DNA of 64,000 bases from Argyresthia goedartella (GCA_949825045.1 OX463816.1:14255579-14319578), one strand, 5' to 3'. Positions 32,226 to 42,400 are shown, counted from the first letter of the stretch. Notes: generated by a model not told the origin, from the sequence alone. Program-made: numbers and translations.

Positions 32226-33401
32226 ATGTCGTTATCTGAAATCCAGAAGGGTGTTTCTAAGGAACTCAGATGGTTTTCCTCCGCACACGGTCTGATAGAC
32301 CGTTTAGATAGGCATGATGTGGTATTGGAGCGGTCTATGGACGTTAAGGAACGTTACAATAGGGTGCCCGAATTGTCCGCGCAGGCGGAATCAGTTGATG
32401 GTTGTGCACCTGACAGGCTGTCAAGGTTGATAGGGGATGTCGACCAATGTATGGAGATGGCAGCTGCTATCACGCAGAAGGCTGCGAACATACGTAGACA
32501 GCGCGAGTCCAGCCATGATGGTGACATTGAAGCACCCCTGCCGCATCAGGGATCGGGGTCCAGGTTACCTGCCATAACTATGCCTACTTTTGACGGCGTG
32601 ACCGGTGAATGGATGAGCTTCATCAATCTGTTCGACAGTTTGGTGCACATGCGATCGGACATTACCAAGTCTGTCAAGATGGCTCAGCTGGTGGCAGAAT
32701 TGAGGGGTGAGCCTAGGGAGCTGGTCGCTCATTTGACAGTTACGGAGGGTAACTATGAGACGGCCAGGCAATTGTTGGTCAGACGTTACCACAACAAACG
32801 GAGGTTGGCCGATGCCCAACTGAACCGTTTGTTTAGCATCCCGGTTGTGAACAAGGTCGGGGCCATACAGACGGAGGTTTTGAACCCATTGTTGTCCGTC
32901 ACCAAGGCTCTAGAGAATCTTGGACTTCCGGTTGGTGAATGGTCGTACCTACTGTTGTACATTGTACTTTCCCGCCTACCCGCTGACGTGCAGACTCGTT
33001 TCGAACAGTCTCACGGGAGGTCGGCCGAGGACCTGCCCGCCTTCTCCGACTTGGTCGGATTTTTGGAAGAGGAGGCTCGACGGGCAGAGAATTTGGGGTT
33101 GACGGTCACCCATCCTTCGGAGCCACAGAGAGCTGCCGGGAGCGCTGTGAGTAGGGGCCCTCCGACGAGGAAGGACCGCACCAACCGGCAGTCATATGGG
33201 ACTGTGAGTGCATTGACCCCACATGGTGAGACCTGCCCATGTTGTAGGCAGATTGGCCATGCTGTGGCCAATTGCAATAAGTTCGGGGAACTTAGGGTTC
33301 AGGGACGGCGCCGGATGGCCAAGCAGCGGAGCTGGTGTTTCCTGTGCCTCGGGCCACACATGGCTAGGGACTGCACGCGCACACAAATGTGGGGATATTG
33401 A
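32226..33401 (+). CDS. Pao/BEL copy 2 gag (stops in third zinc knuckle)
   Basis: This open segment of 391 residues begins MSLSEIQKGVSKEL. The capsid-like region has VTGEWMSFINLFDSLVH, LRGEPRELVAHLTV and RRYHNKRRLADAQLNRLFSIP, all matching copy 1. Two zinc knuckles follow: CPCCRQIGHAVANC (residues 337-350) and CFLCLGPHMARDC (about 371-383). The third knuckle should come next, but its second and third Cys positions are TAT (Tyr) and TGA (33399-33401). The same frame continues after the TGA with GGAHNNLLCMNRSG, the rest of that knuckle. Gag is therefore one nonsense codon from being full length. Confidence 0.9.
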   Translation: MSLSEIQKGVSKELRWFSSAHGLIDRLDRHDVVLERSMDVKERYNRVPELSAQAESVDGCAPDRLSRLIGDVDQCMEMAAAITQKAANIRRQRESSHDGDIEAPLPHQGSGSRLPAITMPTFDGVTGEWMSFINLFDSLVHMRSDITKSVKMAQLVAELRGEPRELVAHLTVTEGNYETARQLLVRRYHNKRRLADAQLNRLFSIPVVNKVGAIQTEVLNPLLSVTKALENLGLPVGEWSYLLLYIVLSRLPADVQTRFEQSHGRSAEDLPAFSDLVGFLEEEARRAENLGLTVTHPSEPQRAAGSAVSRGPPTRKDRTNRQSYGTVSALTPHGETCPCCRQIGHAVANCNKFGELRVQGRRRMAKQRSWCFLCLGPHMARDCTRTQMWGY

Positions 33402-33941
33402 GGTGGGGCCCACAACAATCTGTTGTGCATGAACCGGTCCGGCCAACAGCCACCACAGGGCCGTACACAGGGTGACACGGCATGGGGCCCTGAGAATTCG
33501 TTTGCGACTCGGAGCGCAACTCAGGGGCCAACGTCCCCACGTGCACAGGGCAGTACTAGGGTGCAGGGCCACACTCAGGATCATTACATGGGGGGCCCTG
33601 AGTTTTCGGTTGCGACTCAGCATCCGACTCAGCGGGACATTGGGTGTGTTGAGCAGGCCGTAACGGGCGGGTGGCATGGGACACCTTCGAGCTATGCGGG
33701 TGCGGTTCGGACGCCGCCGCAGTTGTCGCCCCGCTCGTCGCCTCGTCCTCGTCGGTCACATGTGATGTCCCCCCCGCTCATGGAGCGGCCACGGTTGAAT
33801 TCACGCCCACCCCCCTTTACGGGGCGTCGTAGGGTGGCAATGGAACCGGCGCGTGGGCCATTTGTACAATGGGACCCTCTGGCGTATAGCTGCATACCTG
33901 ATCGGTTACAGGCAGAGTGGGGCCCCGGGGGCCCTCGCTAG
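33402..33941 (+). pseudogene. Pao/BEL copy 2 gag C-terminal / gag-pol linker
   Basis: It is in the same frame as gag and pol. It starts with the end of the third zinc knuckle, then a low-complexity Gly/Pro/Gln/Thr-rich stretch with repeated QG.T.GP phrases, then SPPLMERPRLNSRPPPFTG as in copy 1. It ends at TAG (33939-33941), 45 bases before the first Met of the protease region in the same frame. Confidence 0.75.
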
Positions 33942-33986
33942 GAATTTGCTGCCCAACAATTTGTTGCCCCCCAACCGGAGACGGTA

Positions 33987-36059
33987 GTGTTACCGATCGC
34001 CTCTGTGCTTGTTTGGGATTTGGCGGGCAACCCAACATACGTTCCCGCCCTATTCGATTCTGGAGCTCAGGGCTGCATTGTATCGAATAATTTAGCAAAA
34101 TGGTTGGGCCTCAAGGTAAATAGGTATAATAAATCAATACGGGGCGTGGGGAATGTTACGGTTACGAATGTAGTTGGTCAATCGGTGATCACGTTCTCTC
34201 CACGTTATGAAATTTTGACAAAAACATCCGTGCAAGCTTTAGTAATGACGCATGTCATGGGCAGACACCCCTTGGTGAAGTTGAATCCGGCCGTTCGATT
34301 CCTGACATCAGGACTCAAGTTGGCGGATCCCGATTTTGACACTCCAGCCCCGGTCGACCTGCTACTGGGAGCAGACGTTCTGGGTAGGTTTCTGTTGTCG
34401 GATCGGCGAGTTCTTCAGCCGGACGGGTTGATTGCTGTGGATACTAAGTTTGGTCACGTGATCATGGGTCCGGCATTGCCAATGGATAGGCCTGCCGAGT
34501 CAGATGGCATACTTATTGGCTCAGCGTTGTCAGACGCTATCCAACGTTTCTGGGAGATAGAGGAACCTCCCACCGTTCGTCGAGTCGACGCAGACGAAGA
34601 AGAGTGCGAGTTGTTTTACCAGAATAGTACTGGTCGCCTTCGTTCTGGTCGTTTTGTAACTCGACTGCCTTTCAGGGCCGATCGACCGCCACTAGGAGAA
34701 TCTAGAAAGATGGCTGAGACGAGATTGATGTCGAAGGAGCGTAGGATATCAAGGGACGCCGTATTTAAACAAAAATACGTTGATTTCATGAGGGAGTATG
34801 AGTCGTTAGGACACATGTCGGTATCGGGTGTGGACTGGAGATCTGAGGATCATTGTTTCCTTCCACACCATGCCGTCCTGCGAACCCCTACCGGCAAGAT
34901 TCGAGTTGTTTTTGATGGGTCAGCACCTACCTCGAACGGGATGTCCCTGAATCAGTGTCTACATTCGGGACCCAAGTTGAGTCGTGATATTTCGGATATT
35001 CTCACGAGCTTTCGGAGACACCAGATTGAATTTGTCGCAGACATTCGGATGATGTTTAGGCAAACGGTAATTCATCCGGCTGACAGAAGGTATCAGTTGA
35101 TACTTTGGCGTGAGACCACGGCCGAGCCAGTCAAGGTCTATGAGTTAAACACGAACACGTATGGGTTACGGTCTAGCCCGTATTTGGCGATGCGTACCCT
35201 GCGGGAGTTGGCGTCGCGTGACCGTGTGAGCTATCCTAGAGCCGCCGCTATCCTGGAGCAAGATTTGTACGTCGATGACGTCTGCACAGGGGCAGCCAGT
35301 GTAGAGGAAGCTCTGGACCGACGTGACGAGCTCATTCAATTGCTGGAACGAGGCGGCTATGAACTACGTAAGTGGATGTCCAACTCCCCTGAGTTGATGG
35401 CTGGTCTCCCAGATGAGTTTCAACAAGACCCGCACGTTTTTGAGAATCCTGACAACCCTAACATGTTGTCAGTGCTTGGAATTCAGTACCAGCCCGTCCA
35501 TGATGAGTTTACCTATCGGGTGGTTTTAGAAACACCGAAGGCCTGGACGAAGCGGTCAGTACTGTCAACGATTGCGAGAACGTTCGACCCGAATGGATGG
35601 ATTTCTCCAGTCACCTTTGCTCTCAAATGTTTTATGCAAAGGCTATGGGCGGCTCAGTTGACCTGGGACACCCACCTCTCAGGTGATTTGTTGACTGATT
35701 GGACGCGAATGTTCACCTCGCTATCGGACATAAATAATGTATCGCTGCCGAGGAAATTGGTCCCTGCTGGGGATTACAGGGCAACCCTTCACGGGTTTTG
35801 TGATGCCTCTGAACGAGGGTTTGCGGCAGCGGTTTATTGCGGAGGTCGACGTGCGTTTGGTTTTGGCAAAAAGCAAGGTAGCGCCTATTTGGACAAGGAT
35901 GACGATTCCAAAACTGGAACTGTCCGGGGCTGCTCTTTTGACCAAACTTTTGAATCACACTCTAACAGTGTTGCGTGGGTCAGTGGTTTTGGAGGATACG
36001 GTGTACGCTTCGACGGACAGCCAGATTGTTTTGTGCTGGCTGAAGGCTTCGGTCCATAA
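33987..36059 (+). CDS. Pao/BEL copy 2 protease - reverse transcriptase - RNase H (frameshifted at end)
   Basis: This is the longest open pol segment, 690 residues. The protease comes first: ALFDSGAQGC, catalytic Asp24. RT follows with FVADIRMMFRQTVIHPADRR and LYVDDVCTG, YVDD at about residues 428-431. RNase H begins with LHGFCDASERGFAAAVY. About 20 bases are missing there relative to copy 1 (near 35843), so the last 70 or so residues are out of frame and meaningless. The Met at 33987 is internal to what was a gag-pol polyprotein in the same frame. Confidence 0.92.
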   Translation: MLPIASVLVWDLAGNPTYVPALFDSGAQGCIVSNNLAKWLGLKVNRYNKSIRGVGNVTVTNVVGQSVITFSPRYEILTKTSVQALVMTHVMGRHPLVKLNPAVRFLTSGLKLADPDFDTPAPVDLLLGADVLGRFLLSDRRVLQPDGLIAVDTKFGHVIMGPALPMDRPAESDGILIGSALSDAIQRFWEIEEPPTVRRVDADEEECELFYQNSTGRLRSGRFVTRLPFRADRPPLGESRKMAETRLMSKERRISRDAVFKQKYVDFMREYESLGHMSVSGVDWRSEDHCFLPHHAVLRTPTGKIRVVFDGSAPTSNGMSLNQCLHSGPKLSRDISDILTSFRRHQIEFVADIRMMFRQTVIHPADRRYQLILWRETTAEPVKVYELNTNTYGLRSSPYLAMRTLRELASRDRVSYPRAAAILEQDLYVDDVCTGAASVEEALDRRDELIQLLERGGYELRKWMSNSPELMAGLPDEFQQDPHVFENPDNPNMLSVLGIQYQPVHDEFTYRVVLETPKAWTKRSVLSTIARTFDPNGWISPVTFALKCFMQRLWAAQLTWDTHLSGDLLTDWTRMFTSLSDINNVSLPRKLVPAGDYRATLHGFCDASERGFAAAVYCGGRRAFGFGKKQGSAYLDKDDDSKTGTVRGCSFDQTFESHSNSVAWVSGFGGYGVRFDGQPDCFVLAEGFGP

Positions 36060-36966
36060 CTTAGAGGTTTTTGTTGCGAACCGTGTCTCCCAGATTGTGT
36101 CGTCTGAGGTCCCACTGACCTGGAGACAAGTACCAGGAGAATTGAACCCGTCTGATTGTGCATCCAGGGGATGTCAGGCTCCTGAACTCGTTAGACACCA
36201 TTTGTGGTGGGGACCACCCTGGCTTGCCAAGAGAGAATCGGACTGGCCCCACAGCCATGTAGTAGTATCTTCGGATCATGGCCCCAGAGCGGCCGTGCAT
36301 GTTACCCAGAAGGCTGAGGACCCTGACGCCGGGTTTCTGCTGGACCGGTATAGCTCACTTGACAAGTTGATAAACGTGTCCACTTGGATTAGGAGATTCG
36401 CTCGAAATTGTCGTACTCCTCGCGATCAGCGAACGTTGAACCCTATTCTGACTCCGGCAGAGCGAAACGAGTCGCTGTTGAATTTGGTCCGGTTGGTACA
36501 GTCCTCGAAGTTTGGGGCAGAATTGGAGATTATACGAAGTGGACGTTCGAAATTGAAGGGAGCCGTCGCGCGTCTCAACCCCTTTGTTGATTCGACCGGG
36601 TTACTTCGAGTAGGAGGAAGATTGCGCAATGCGAATCTGTCATATTCGGCTCGTCACCCACTTCTGCTCCCCAAGGGGGGACAGTTAGTTGAATTGCTGG
36701 TGACTGATCGTCATATTAAAAACGCGCATGCCGGCTGTAACGCGTTGTTGGCCACGCTCCATCGGGAGTTTTGGATCTTATCTGCCCGCCGTGCCATACG
36801 GAACATTGTGTTTCGGTGCATGCCTTGTTATCGACTTAAGGCTGCCACGATGCAACCTCTCATGAGGGACTTGCCCCCTGATCGTGTGAATGAGACCATT
36901 TTCAGGTGTTGGTACGGATTTTGCAGGACCGTTTATGGTGAAGAGTTCACGATTGCGTACCGCTAA
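35846..36966 (+). pseudogene. Pao/BEL copy 2 RNase H remainder and integrase N-terminus
   Basis: After the frameshift the true frame continues with EVDVRLVLAKSKVAP, IPKLELSGAALL (RNase H Glu) and YASTDSQIVLCW (Asp). The tether (PSDCASRGCQAPELV, HHLWWGP), AVARLNPFVDSTGLLRVGGR and the integrase zinc-binding HHCC region (ARHPLLLP, DRHIKNAHAGC, FRCMPC) come next. The usual Trp of AWTDSQ is Ser. Bases missing near 36895 shift the frame again before the integrase core. The open frame formally starts at 35737, but the first 36 residues are out of phase. Confidence 0.88.
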
Positions 36967-37729
36967 GCAATACAAGGCGTACCTATGTGTGTTTGTTTGT
37001 TTATCCACCAAGGCGGTACATCTCGAGCTCGTTGCTGATCTCTCGACAGAGGCTTTCATTGCTTGTTTGGATAGGTTTGTTTCTCTAAGGGGACTTCCAA
37101 CTTTGATCCGCTCTGATAACGGCACTAACTACATAGGTGCGGAACGATACTTACGAGAGATAGTCAACTTTTTGAATGTAAATAAAGTGGATATTGGAAC
37201 GGTCCTCTCCCGTCGGGGTATACAGTGGACCTTCAGCCCACCGATTTGCCCCCACTGGGGTGTGATTTTTGAGGCCGTAGTTAAGTCAGCTAAGACGCAC
37301 TTAGGGCGTATAGTAGGTCAGACCGCGCTGACTTTTGAGGAGCTCGCGACATTGTTTTGTAAGATCGAGGCCGTTCTCAATTCGCGACCGTTGTGTCCGC
37401 TCAGCTCGGATCCAAATGACCTGGAGGCTCTGACCCCAGGTCATTTCTTGATAGGACAGCCACTTACCGCGTTGCCCGAGCATCCCTTCGAGGGAGTGAA
37501 ATTGTATCGGTTGTCAAGGTATCAGATGTTGCAGCAGTTTACTCAGAATTTCTGGAAGCGTTGGTCGCTCGAGTATCTGCATATCTTACAACAGCGCCTT
37601 AAGTGGACTGACAAAACTAGCCCCCCTAGTGTTGGTGACCTCGTTCTGGTTAAGGATGCTAACCTACCGCCACTACGTTGGCGCAGGGGGCGCATTGTTA
37701 ACTTGTTCCCTGGCAAGCAGAGGTTCTAG
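36890..37729 (+). CDS. Pao/BEL copy 2 integrase catalytic core (DDE intact)
   Basis: This open segment of 279 residues carries the strand-transfer core. It has GTDFAGPFMV (Asp), IRSDNGTNY (Asp) and HWGVIFEAVVKSAK with Glu present, unlike copy 1. Conserved C-terminal phrases are NDLEALTPGHFLIGQPL, FWKRWSLEYLHILQQR and VGDLVLVKDANLPPLRWRRGRI. The frame ends early (LFPGKQRF) compared with related elements, so the last residues of the C-terminal domain are probably lost. Its ATG is internal to the original polyprotein. Confidence 0.9.
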   Translation: MRPFSGVGTDFAGPFMVKSSRLRTAKQYKAYLCVFVCLSTKAVHLELVADLSTEAFIACLDRFVSLRGLPTLIRSDNGTNYIGAERYLREIVNFLNVNKVDIGTVLSRRGIQWTFSPPICPHWGVIFEAVVKSAKTHLGRIVGQTALTFEELATLFCKIEAVLNSRPLCPLSSDPNDLEALTPGHFLIGQPLTALPEHPFEGVKLYRLSRYQMLQQFTQNFWKRWSLEYLHILQQRLKWTDKTSPPSVGDLVLVKDANLPPLRWRRGRIVNLFPGKQRF

Positions 37730-37820
37730 TAGGAGGCTCGGTTCTAAAACGAGCGGTAGCAACGTTGTCTCGGCTGCCCATAGAGTAGGGGACAGGTGGG
37801 TGCCTGTCCGGGCGGGTGAT

Positions 37821-38366
37821 TGTTCGATTCCAAATCGATATTCGATCGATGGTTTCTGAACGGTCATTTTTTAATTTGACGTTAGCTGTCAATCTGGCAG
37901 TTTTGACAACTGACAGACGAAAGCCCTCGCAATGTAAACGCGTTTTGGTTAGGGGTTGAAATTAAATCGCAGGGCATCTGGAATGTATTCGGGATTCCCT
38001 CAGGATTGTTAATATAGCTGAGTGTGTTGTTGTCTCTCGAACCAGATAAAGTTCGGATTTTCGTGCCCGATTTATATTTACTACGTAGAACATAACCTGT
38101 GTTGGAACACTGTGCTCATTGAAGCTGGCCCGCCAGTCATACCTGGTTGGCTGAAGAACCTGTCTACCAAGAAGAGCCTAGGGTGCACCCGGGCCTTGCA
38201 GAGAGACAGGAGTTGACGGGACCGAAGCACAGACCAGGTTATATCTACCCCACATAACTTCAGCTCGGTGAATCGCCGCGTTCATCACTTCTTGGCACCT
38301 GATCGTCACGCTACCTCGTAGCTCATGGGCCCCTACGAGGTCATTAGGTGCTGAGAAGCCTGAACA
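37821..38366 (+). repeat. 3' LTR of Pao/BEL copy 2
   Basis: It is 546 bases long and a near-identical partner of 31144-31687. It is preceded by the purine-rich GGGCGGGTGAT, the candidate polypurine tract, in the same context as in copy 1. Confidence 0.95.
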
Positions 38367-38930
38367 TAAGCAGTTATATAACGTTTTTTGTGACTGTGCA
38401 TTCACAAGTAAAACATTGTTGTATCTACAAGCAAATCTACATTAAGATCGCCACAAATAATTAACTTTTTTCTGTTATGTTACAAAGTTTAATGAGGGCT
38501 TCCTCCATAATTTTCGCACGTATACTCAAAATTGCCAAGGCCTTTTTCATCTCTCGGGGGTCTGTAGACACAAACGATAATATGGCTATCCAACTCAACA
38601 CAGTATACCAGTTGTCTTTCTACAGTAAATGCAAGAATATTTTTCCGTTGTTTCACCTTAATATTATTTTTTACTAAGATTGAAGAACCACCTGTATCAG
38701 CAGTCTTTCTATTGTAACAACTGACAATTTTGTATTTACTTATGTTAAAAGGCATCATATTGTCCTTTAACCAGTGTTCTGTAATACAAATAACATCGGT
38801 GTCAGAGTTATCAAGAAATTATTCTAAATCAAGTACTTTGCCAGGTAGCCCCTGCATGTTTTGATGGATATTATTTAAGTGGGGCTTACCCTTTGTCTAT
38901 ATATTATTTAATATTGCGATATTACCTATT
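38367..38930 (-). pseudogene. Family B CR1-like element, endonuclease part (minus strand)
   Basis: This is the 5' half of ORF2 of the split element. Read leftward from about 38930 it shows INNTTHQNMQGLPGK-like coding DNA (NIHQNMQGLPGKVLDL), then DTDVICITEHWL. The segment 38758-38489 follows with MMPFNISKYKIVSCYNRKTADTG-type sequence and SHIIVCVYRPPRD. It continues with LIICGDLNVDLLV-coding DNA to the Pao/BEL insertion point. This is the apurinic-like endonuclease that nicks target DNA. A stop near 38820 and later frame changes inactivate it. Confidence 0.72.
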
Positions 38931-39179
38931 GCACTTTTTCGACTTTTTCAATTCGGGCAAGATACACATTTTTGATCTCCTATGCTTGCTTGATACATTT
39001 AGTGGCTTATGTATGCTAGAGATTTCCTCTATTGTCTTATGAACTAAATTAAATTATTTGGAATGTCTTCCAATATCCCTTGTCTGTGCTCAATAGAAGC
39101 AGCCTGACTGCTTAGCCAAATTCTTGGCTGTAATAATAAAAAAATAAGACAAGCGTGTCGCTAGCTACCTGTCGTTTGC

Positions 39180-40170
39180 AAAAAACTGAAAGGTACTAAT
39201 TACCTTCGGTCAAATAAACATTATCACTCACATAATTGTTAGTGTCAATCAGATGAATCAAACTATTATTATATGACATTGTATGTAATATCATATTTAG
39301 CTTATATCTAAGATAATTTTCAGCTTGTGGCAAGCTTTTACTGTATGGGAATGTAAACATAACAATTTTTTTAACATTCAGTGAGCAAAGTGCTTTAAAA
39401 TATTTAATAAGGTCCCATTGGTATCCTCACCCCTATTTCCAAATGGCTAGCACTTAATCGCACATCAAAAATATTGATTTGCACGGCAAACAATGATCAG
39501 CAAAAACACTATTTATGTTTTAAATATTTTATATATACTCAAGTTTATGTTTTAAGTATTTTTTGTTGTTCTTACATATTTAACCTTACACGAAGGATAA
39601 GCTACCGCAGCATTTTGCCCTGATATTTGCTGTGCAAATCAGTATTTTTGGTGTGGAGTTTAATATTTCCCTTTCCAAACATAAGTATTAAGTTTGATTC
39701 AGGTATCAGATCAAGTGTCTTTGTTATTTTTTGCATAACATCATGAAAACTGGAGTTTGGTAAACAGTTATTTGTGACTGAGTGTCCCAATTTATTCAAT
39801 AATATGCCTAAGTTTCTTCCAATTTCATCACAAAACATAACAGTTTTGCTTGTGCTGTTTTTGTGCGATCCTGAAATCTTAGGTCGGATACTTATTTCAA
39901 GGCTCGAGGTTGAAGCTGGTCTCTCCGGCTGTTGCAAGGAACGTTGGCAGTCACACAAATGACTGGCCATCAAAGAGTCATAGCGTTCCTGTTTACTATG
40001 AGACAGTTTAAGCAGCTCATCCATGGCCAGGGAGTACTCCTTAATGGCTTCTTGAGATTTTTCACAGCAGGCAGTAATTGATCTCAAGCAGACACTGGCA
40101 AGTTCAGACTCAAGATTTGGCAGGTCTTTCTCATATTATGTTTTATTAATTTCTAACTCTGCCATACACA
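39180..40170 (-). pseudogene. Family B ORF1 with esterase-like C-terminal region
   Basis: It lies upstream of the endonuclease in the minus direction. The open part 40087-39602 (161 residues) starts RSITACCEKSQEAIKEYSLA, a probable coiled or linker region with Cys residues. It then has SKTVMFCDEIGRNLGILLNK and LIPESNLILMFGKGN, where an SGNH-type esterase would have its GDS and later blocks. Past a stop, the DNA to about 39190 still reads IVMFTFPYSKSLPQAENYL and HLIDTNNYVSDNVYL. ORF1 proteins of CR1-like elements often carry such an esterase domain. The N-terminus (MAELEINKT) lies beyond an in-frame stop near 40138. Confidence 0.6.
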
Positions 40171-40453
40171 TTCAAAAAAAATACAAAATTTTGTTTTTAC
40201 TCTTATTATTTAAACTTCTATTGAGAATTTTATGTTATTTTTTAGTGATTTTTTATTTTAACATCTTTTTGATGCGTTTCTGCTGCATGTTGAAGCAGTG
40301 CCCACCACTGAGTCTTCATGAATCAACTGAACTTTAAGAGCTGTCGGGTTTAATGTGGTCAGTTTAGTGCCTTAGTTAGTTAGTTTTGACACCTGAAGAA
40401 TTGCACTAGTTAGTGTCAATCTCACGGTCTCCACGAATCCAACGACACTTCGT
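40171..40453. other. Unassigned stretch, possibly family B 5' region
   Basis: It lies upstream of the family B ORF1 on the minus strand and may be its 5' untranslated region. No ends or genes are visible. Confidence 0.3.
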
Positions 40454-40585
40454 TTAACCTCTCAAAAACCGAGGGTAGTTGGGACGGGTCGCGATTTTGA
40501 ACCTTATATATGCCATGGTAGTAAAATTTAAAACCTATAACGGGAAAGTGTCGTTATCTAACGCGGTTGGTATTCAATAAGTTAA
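40454..40585. mobile_element. Small TTAA-flanked MITE, copy 2
   Basis: TTAA at 40454-40457 and 40582-40585 encloses about 124 bases that read CCTCTCAAAAACC... to ...TATTCAATAAG. In reverse orientation the interior matches the MITE at 15080-15187 (ATTTTGAACCTTAT, CCATGG, AAATTTAAAACCTATAACGG). This copy retains a CGCGACCCGTCCC-type segment lost or replaced by an A-run in the other. Confidence 0.65.
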
Positions 40586-41394
40586 ATCTGTCAAGCCGTT
40601 TGGGCTGTAGCGGTATTATTTTCATTTTCAACCCCACATCACCCCCATTTTGAAAAAAATTCCAAACTGAATCGACAAAAAATTATCGAACCTGCTCACA
40701 CAATTTCACGAGAATCGGTTGAGAAATGAGACCTTTAGAGGAGAACAGCCGGACAGAAATCTGGGCAGAAATCCAGACATCCAAAAGCATTTTTGCCCTT
40801 GGTGAAACGGAGAAGCTTCGCTAGGTCAATTATTCATTGGTTTTCAACTCTATTACCAAACCATAAGGTTCGCGGACCCGCGTCAACGGCAGGCGAGAGG
40901 TTAAATCCTTGATGATGCATCGATGCAAATAAAATGCAGATGTTATCGCCTTAAATACTTGACGATGCTTATTGGATTCAAATAAAATATAGGCGATGCG
41001 TGCAGCATCCCGTTTGACGTCATTGAGAGAGAAGTTCGTTGGTACAGGTATATTAATCAAATCAGTGGAAAACCACATGAAAAAATTATGTCTTGCTCTG
41101 CATTCAAGGACTTTTTATCTCGACTTTCTGTACTTTTATAGCATTTCAAACATACTCGACTGTGAAATCATTGCACTTTTAACCGTCATCAAACGAATAT
41201 TGTAATCCAACCGTTATATCAAATATGTGATCCAGGTAGTAGGTATCATTAGTTATTCCGCGAACCAGCTCCAAGGAGGATAAACTTCAGTAAAATGAAT
41301 CAATCTGCAGTTAAAATGAAGTTTGCAAGGTTTCCTGAATTACGTAGGCGGTCCTAAAAGTAGCCGACCTGGCATATAGATGGCAATAATGTCT
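40586..41394. other. Unassigned stretch
   Basis: It contains a CGAGAATCGGTTGAGAAATG ... GACAGAAATC region that looks repeat-like. A second CGAGAGGTTAAA occurs near 40897-40906, resembling the MITE terminus. No gene is supported. Confidence 0.3.
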
Positions 41395-42044
41395 GTGCTC
41401 AAGATAGATGCCGCGATTGCTCACCATTGAACAAAAGCAGCAACGTGAGGAAGTTTCGATACAATATTTGGAGAAATTCCAAAGCAATAAAGCCGACTTT
41501 TTACGACGATTCATCACGATGGACGAAACATGGGTTACCCCTGAGACGAAAGAACAGTCGTAACAATTGACTGAAAAGGGAGAACCGGCTCCAAAGAAGG
41601 TGAAATCAGTTTCATCTGCTGGCATGGTCATGGCGTCACTATTTTGGGATGCGCATGGGATAATTTTTATTGATTATCTTCAAAAAGGCGAAACAGTCAA
41701 CGGTGAGTACTAGGTAAAACTATTGCAGGGTTTGAGTGAGTGAGTGAGACAATGCACCAGTTAACAAGTCCACTATTGCAATGGCAAAAATTAATGAGTT
41801 GAAGTTTGAATTGCTTCCCCATGCACCTTATTCGCCAGATATAGCTCCCTCAGATTATTTTCTGTTCCCAAACTTGAAAAAGTGGCTCGGCGGGAAAAGA
41901 TTTGCCAATAATGAAGAGTTTGAGTCGCTGTTGGTGGCTATTTTGAGGAGCTTGACACAGACCACCATAAACAGGGTTTCGAAGCTATCGAACATCGCTG
42001 GGAAAAGTGTATTGCGTTAAAAGGTGACTAAATTGAGAAAATAA
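41395..42044 (+). pseudogene. Mariner (DD34D) transposase, 5'-truncated and broken
   Basis: Transposase relic lacking the N-terminal DNA-binding part. In order: QREEVSIQYLEKFQ, DFLRRFITMDETWV (first catalytic Asp), an in-frame TAA at 41561-41563 within KEQS*QLTEKGEPAPKK, then GMVMASLFWDAHGI. After a frame change near 41740 comes LLPHAPYSPDIAPSDYFLF (third Asp) and FPNLKKWLGGKRFANNEEF. It ends HRWEKCIALKGD with a further stop. The second Asp lies in DNAPVNKS-type sequence near 41750. No terminal repeats are visible. It is not the same family as the intact mariner at 54.3 kb. Confidence 0.82.
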
Positions 42045-42400
42045 TTAGTTTTGTTCGAATTATTTTATTCTATCTTTGTTAGGCGGATTACTTCTGGGAC
42101 CACCCCCGTAGTTCACATCAGCTTCATTCTAAAATTTCATATTTTAGAAACAAGCTCTTCTCTTTTGTCAGTTTGAACTCTGATGACACGAGTAATCAGT
42201 TTGAAAAAATACGGACGTACTAAGGGCGATTTTATTTCTAGACATCTTCAAGTCTACAAGTCTTGTAACCTAATATACTTAATCAAAACTTTAATATTTT
42301 GTGTGTTATTTATAATAAATTATGTATCTCTAGCTGTAAGGTATTTATAGATATGGGTTTTTGTTAACCTGATATAAAGATTATTATTATATATCTATAT
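42045..42400. other. Unassigned stretch
   Basis: AT-rich, ending in (TA)n at about 42392-42410. It probably includes the 3' tail of the following minus-strand non-LTR element; otherwise nothing is supported. Confidence 0.35.

Larger units (their letters stand above)
31144..38366 (+). mobile_element. Pao/BEL LTR retrotransposon, copy 2 (nested in family B)
   Basis: This is a 7.2-kb plus-strand element with LTRs 31144-31687 and 37821-38366 (TG...CA). The 5-bp target duplication is TAAGC at 31139-31143 and 38367-38371. It sits inside a minus-strand CR1-like element: both flanks match consecutive sequence of the family B copy around 59.51 kb (GCTTACCTTCCGATCACAG). Gag and pol are in one frame apart from mutations, as usual for BEL/Pao. 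The LTRs differ at about ten sites plus small indels. Proteins resemble those of copy 1 throughout, but the LTRs do not. Confidence 0.95.

Noticed and set aside
37730..37820. Envelope gene after integrase of Pao/BEL copy 2
   Set aside because: Fewer than 100 bases separate integrase from the 3' LTR, and copy 1 likewise has no room for env.
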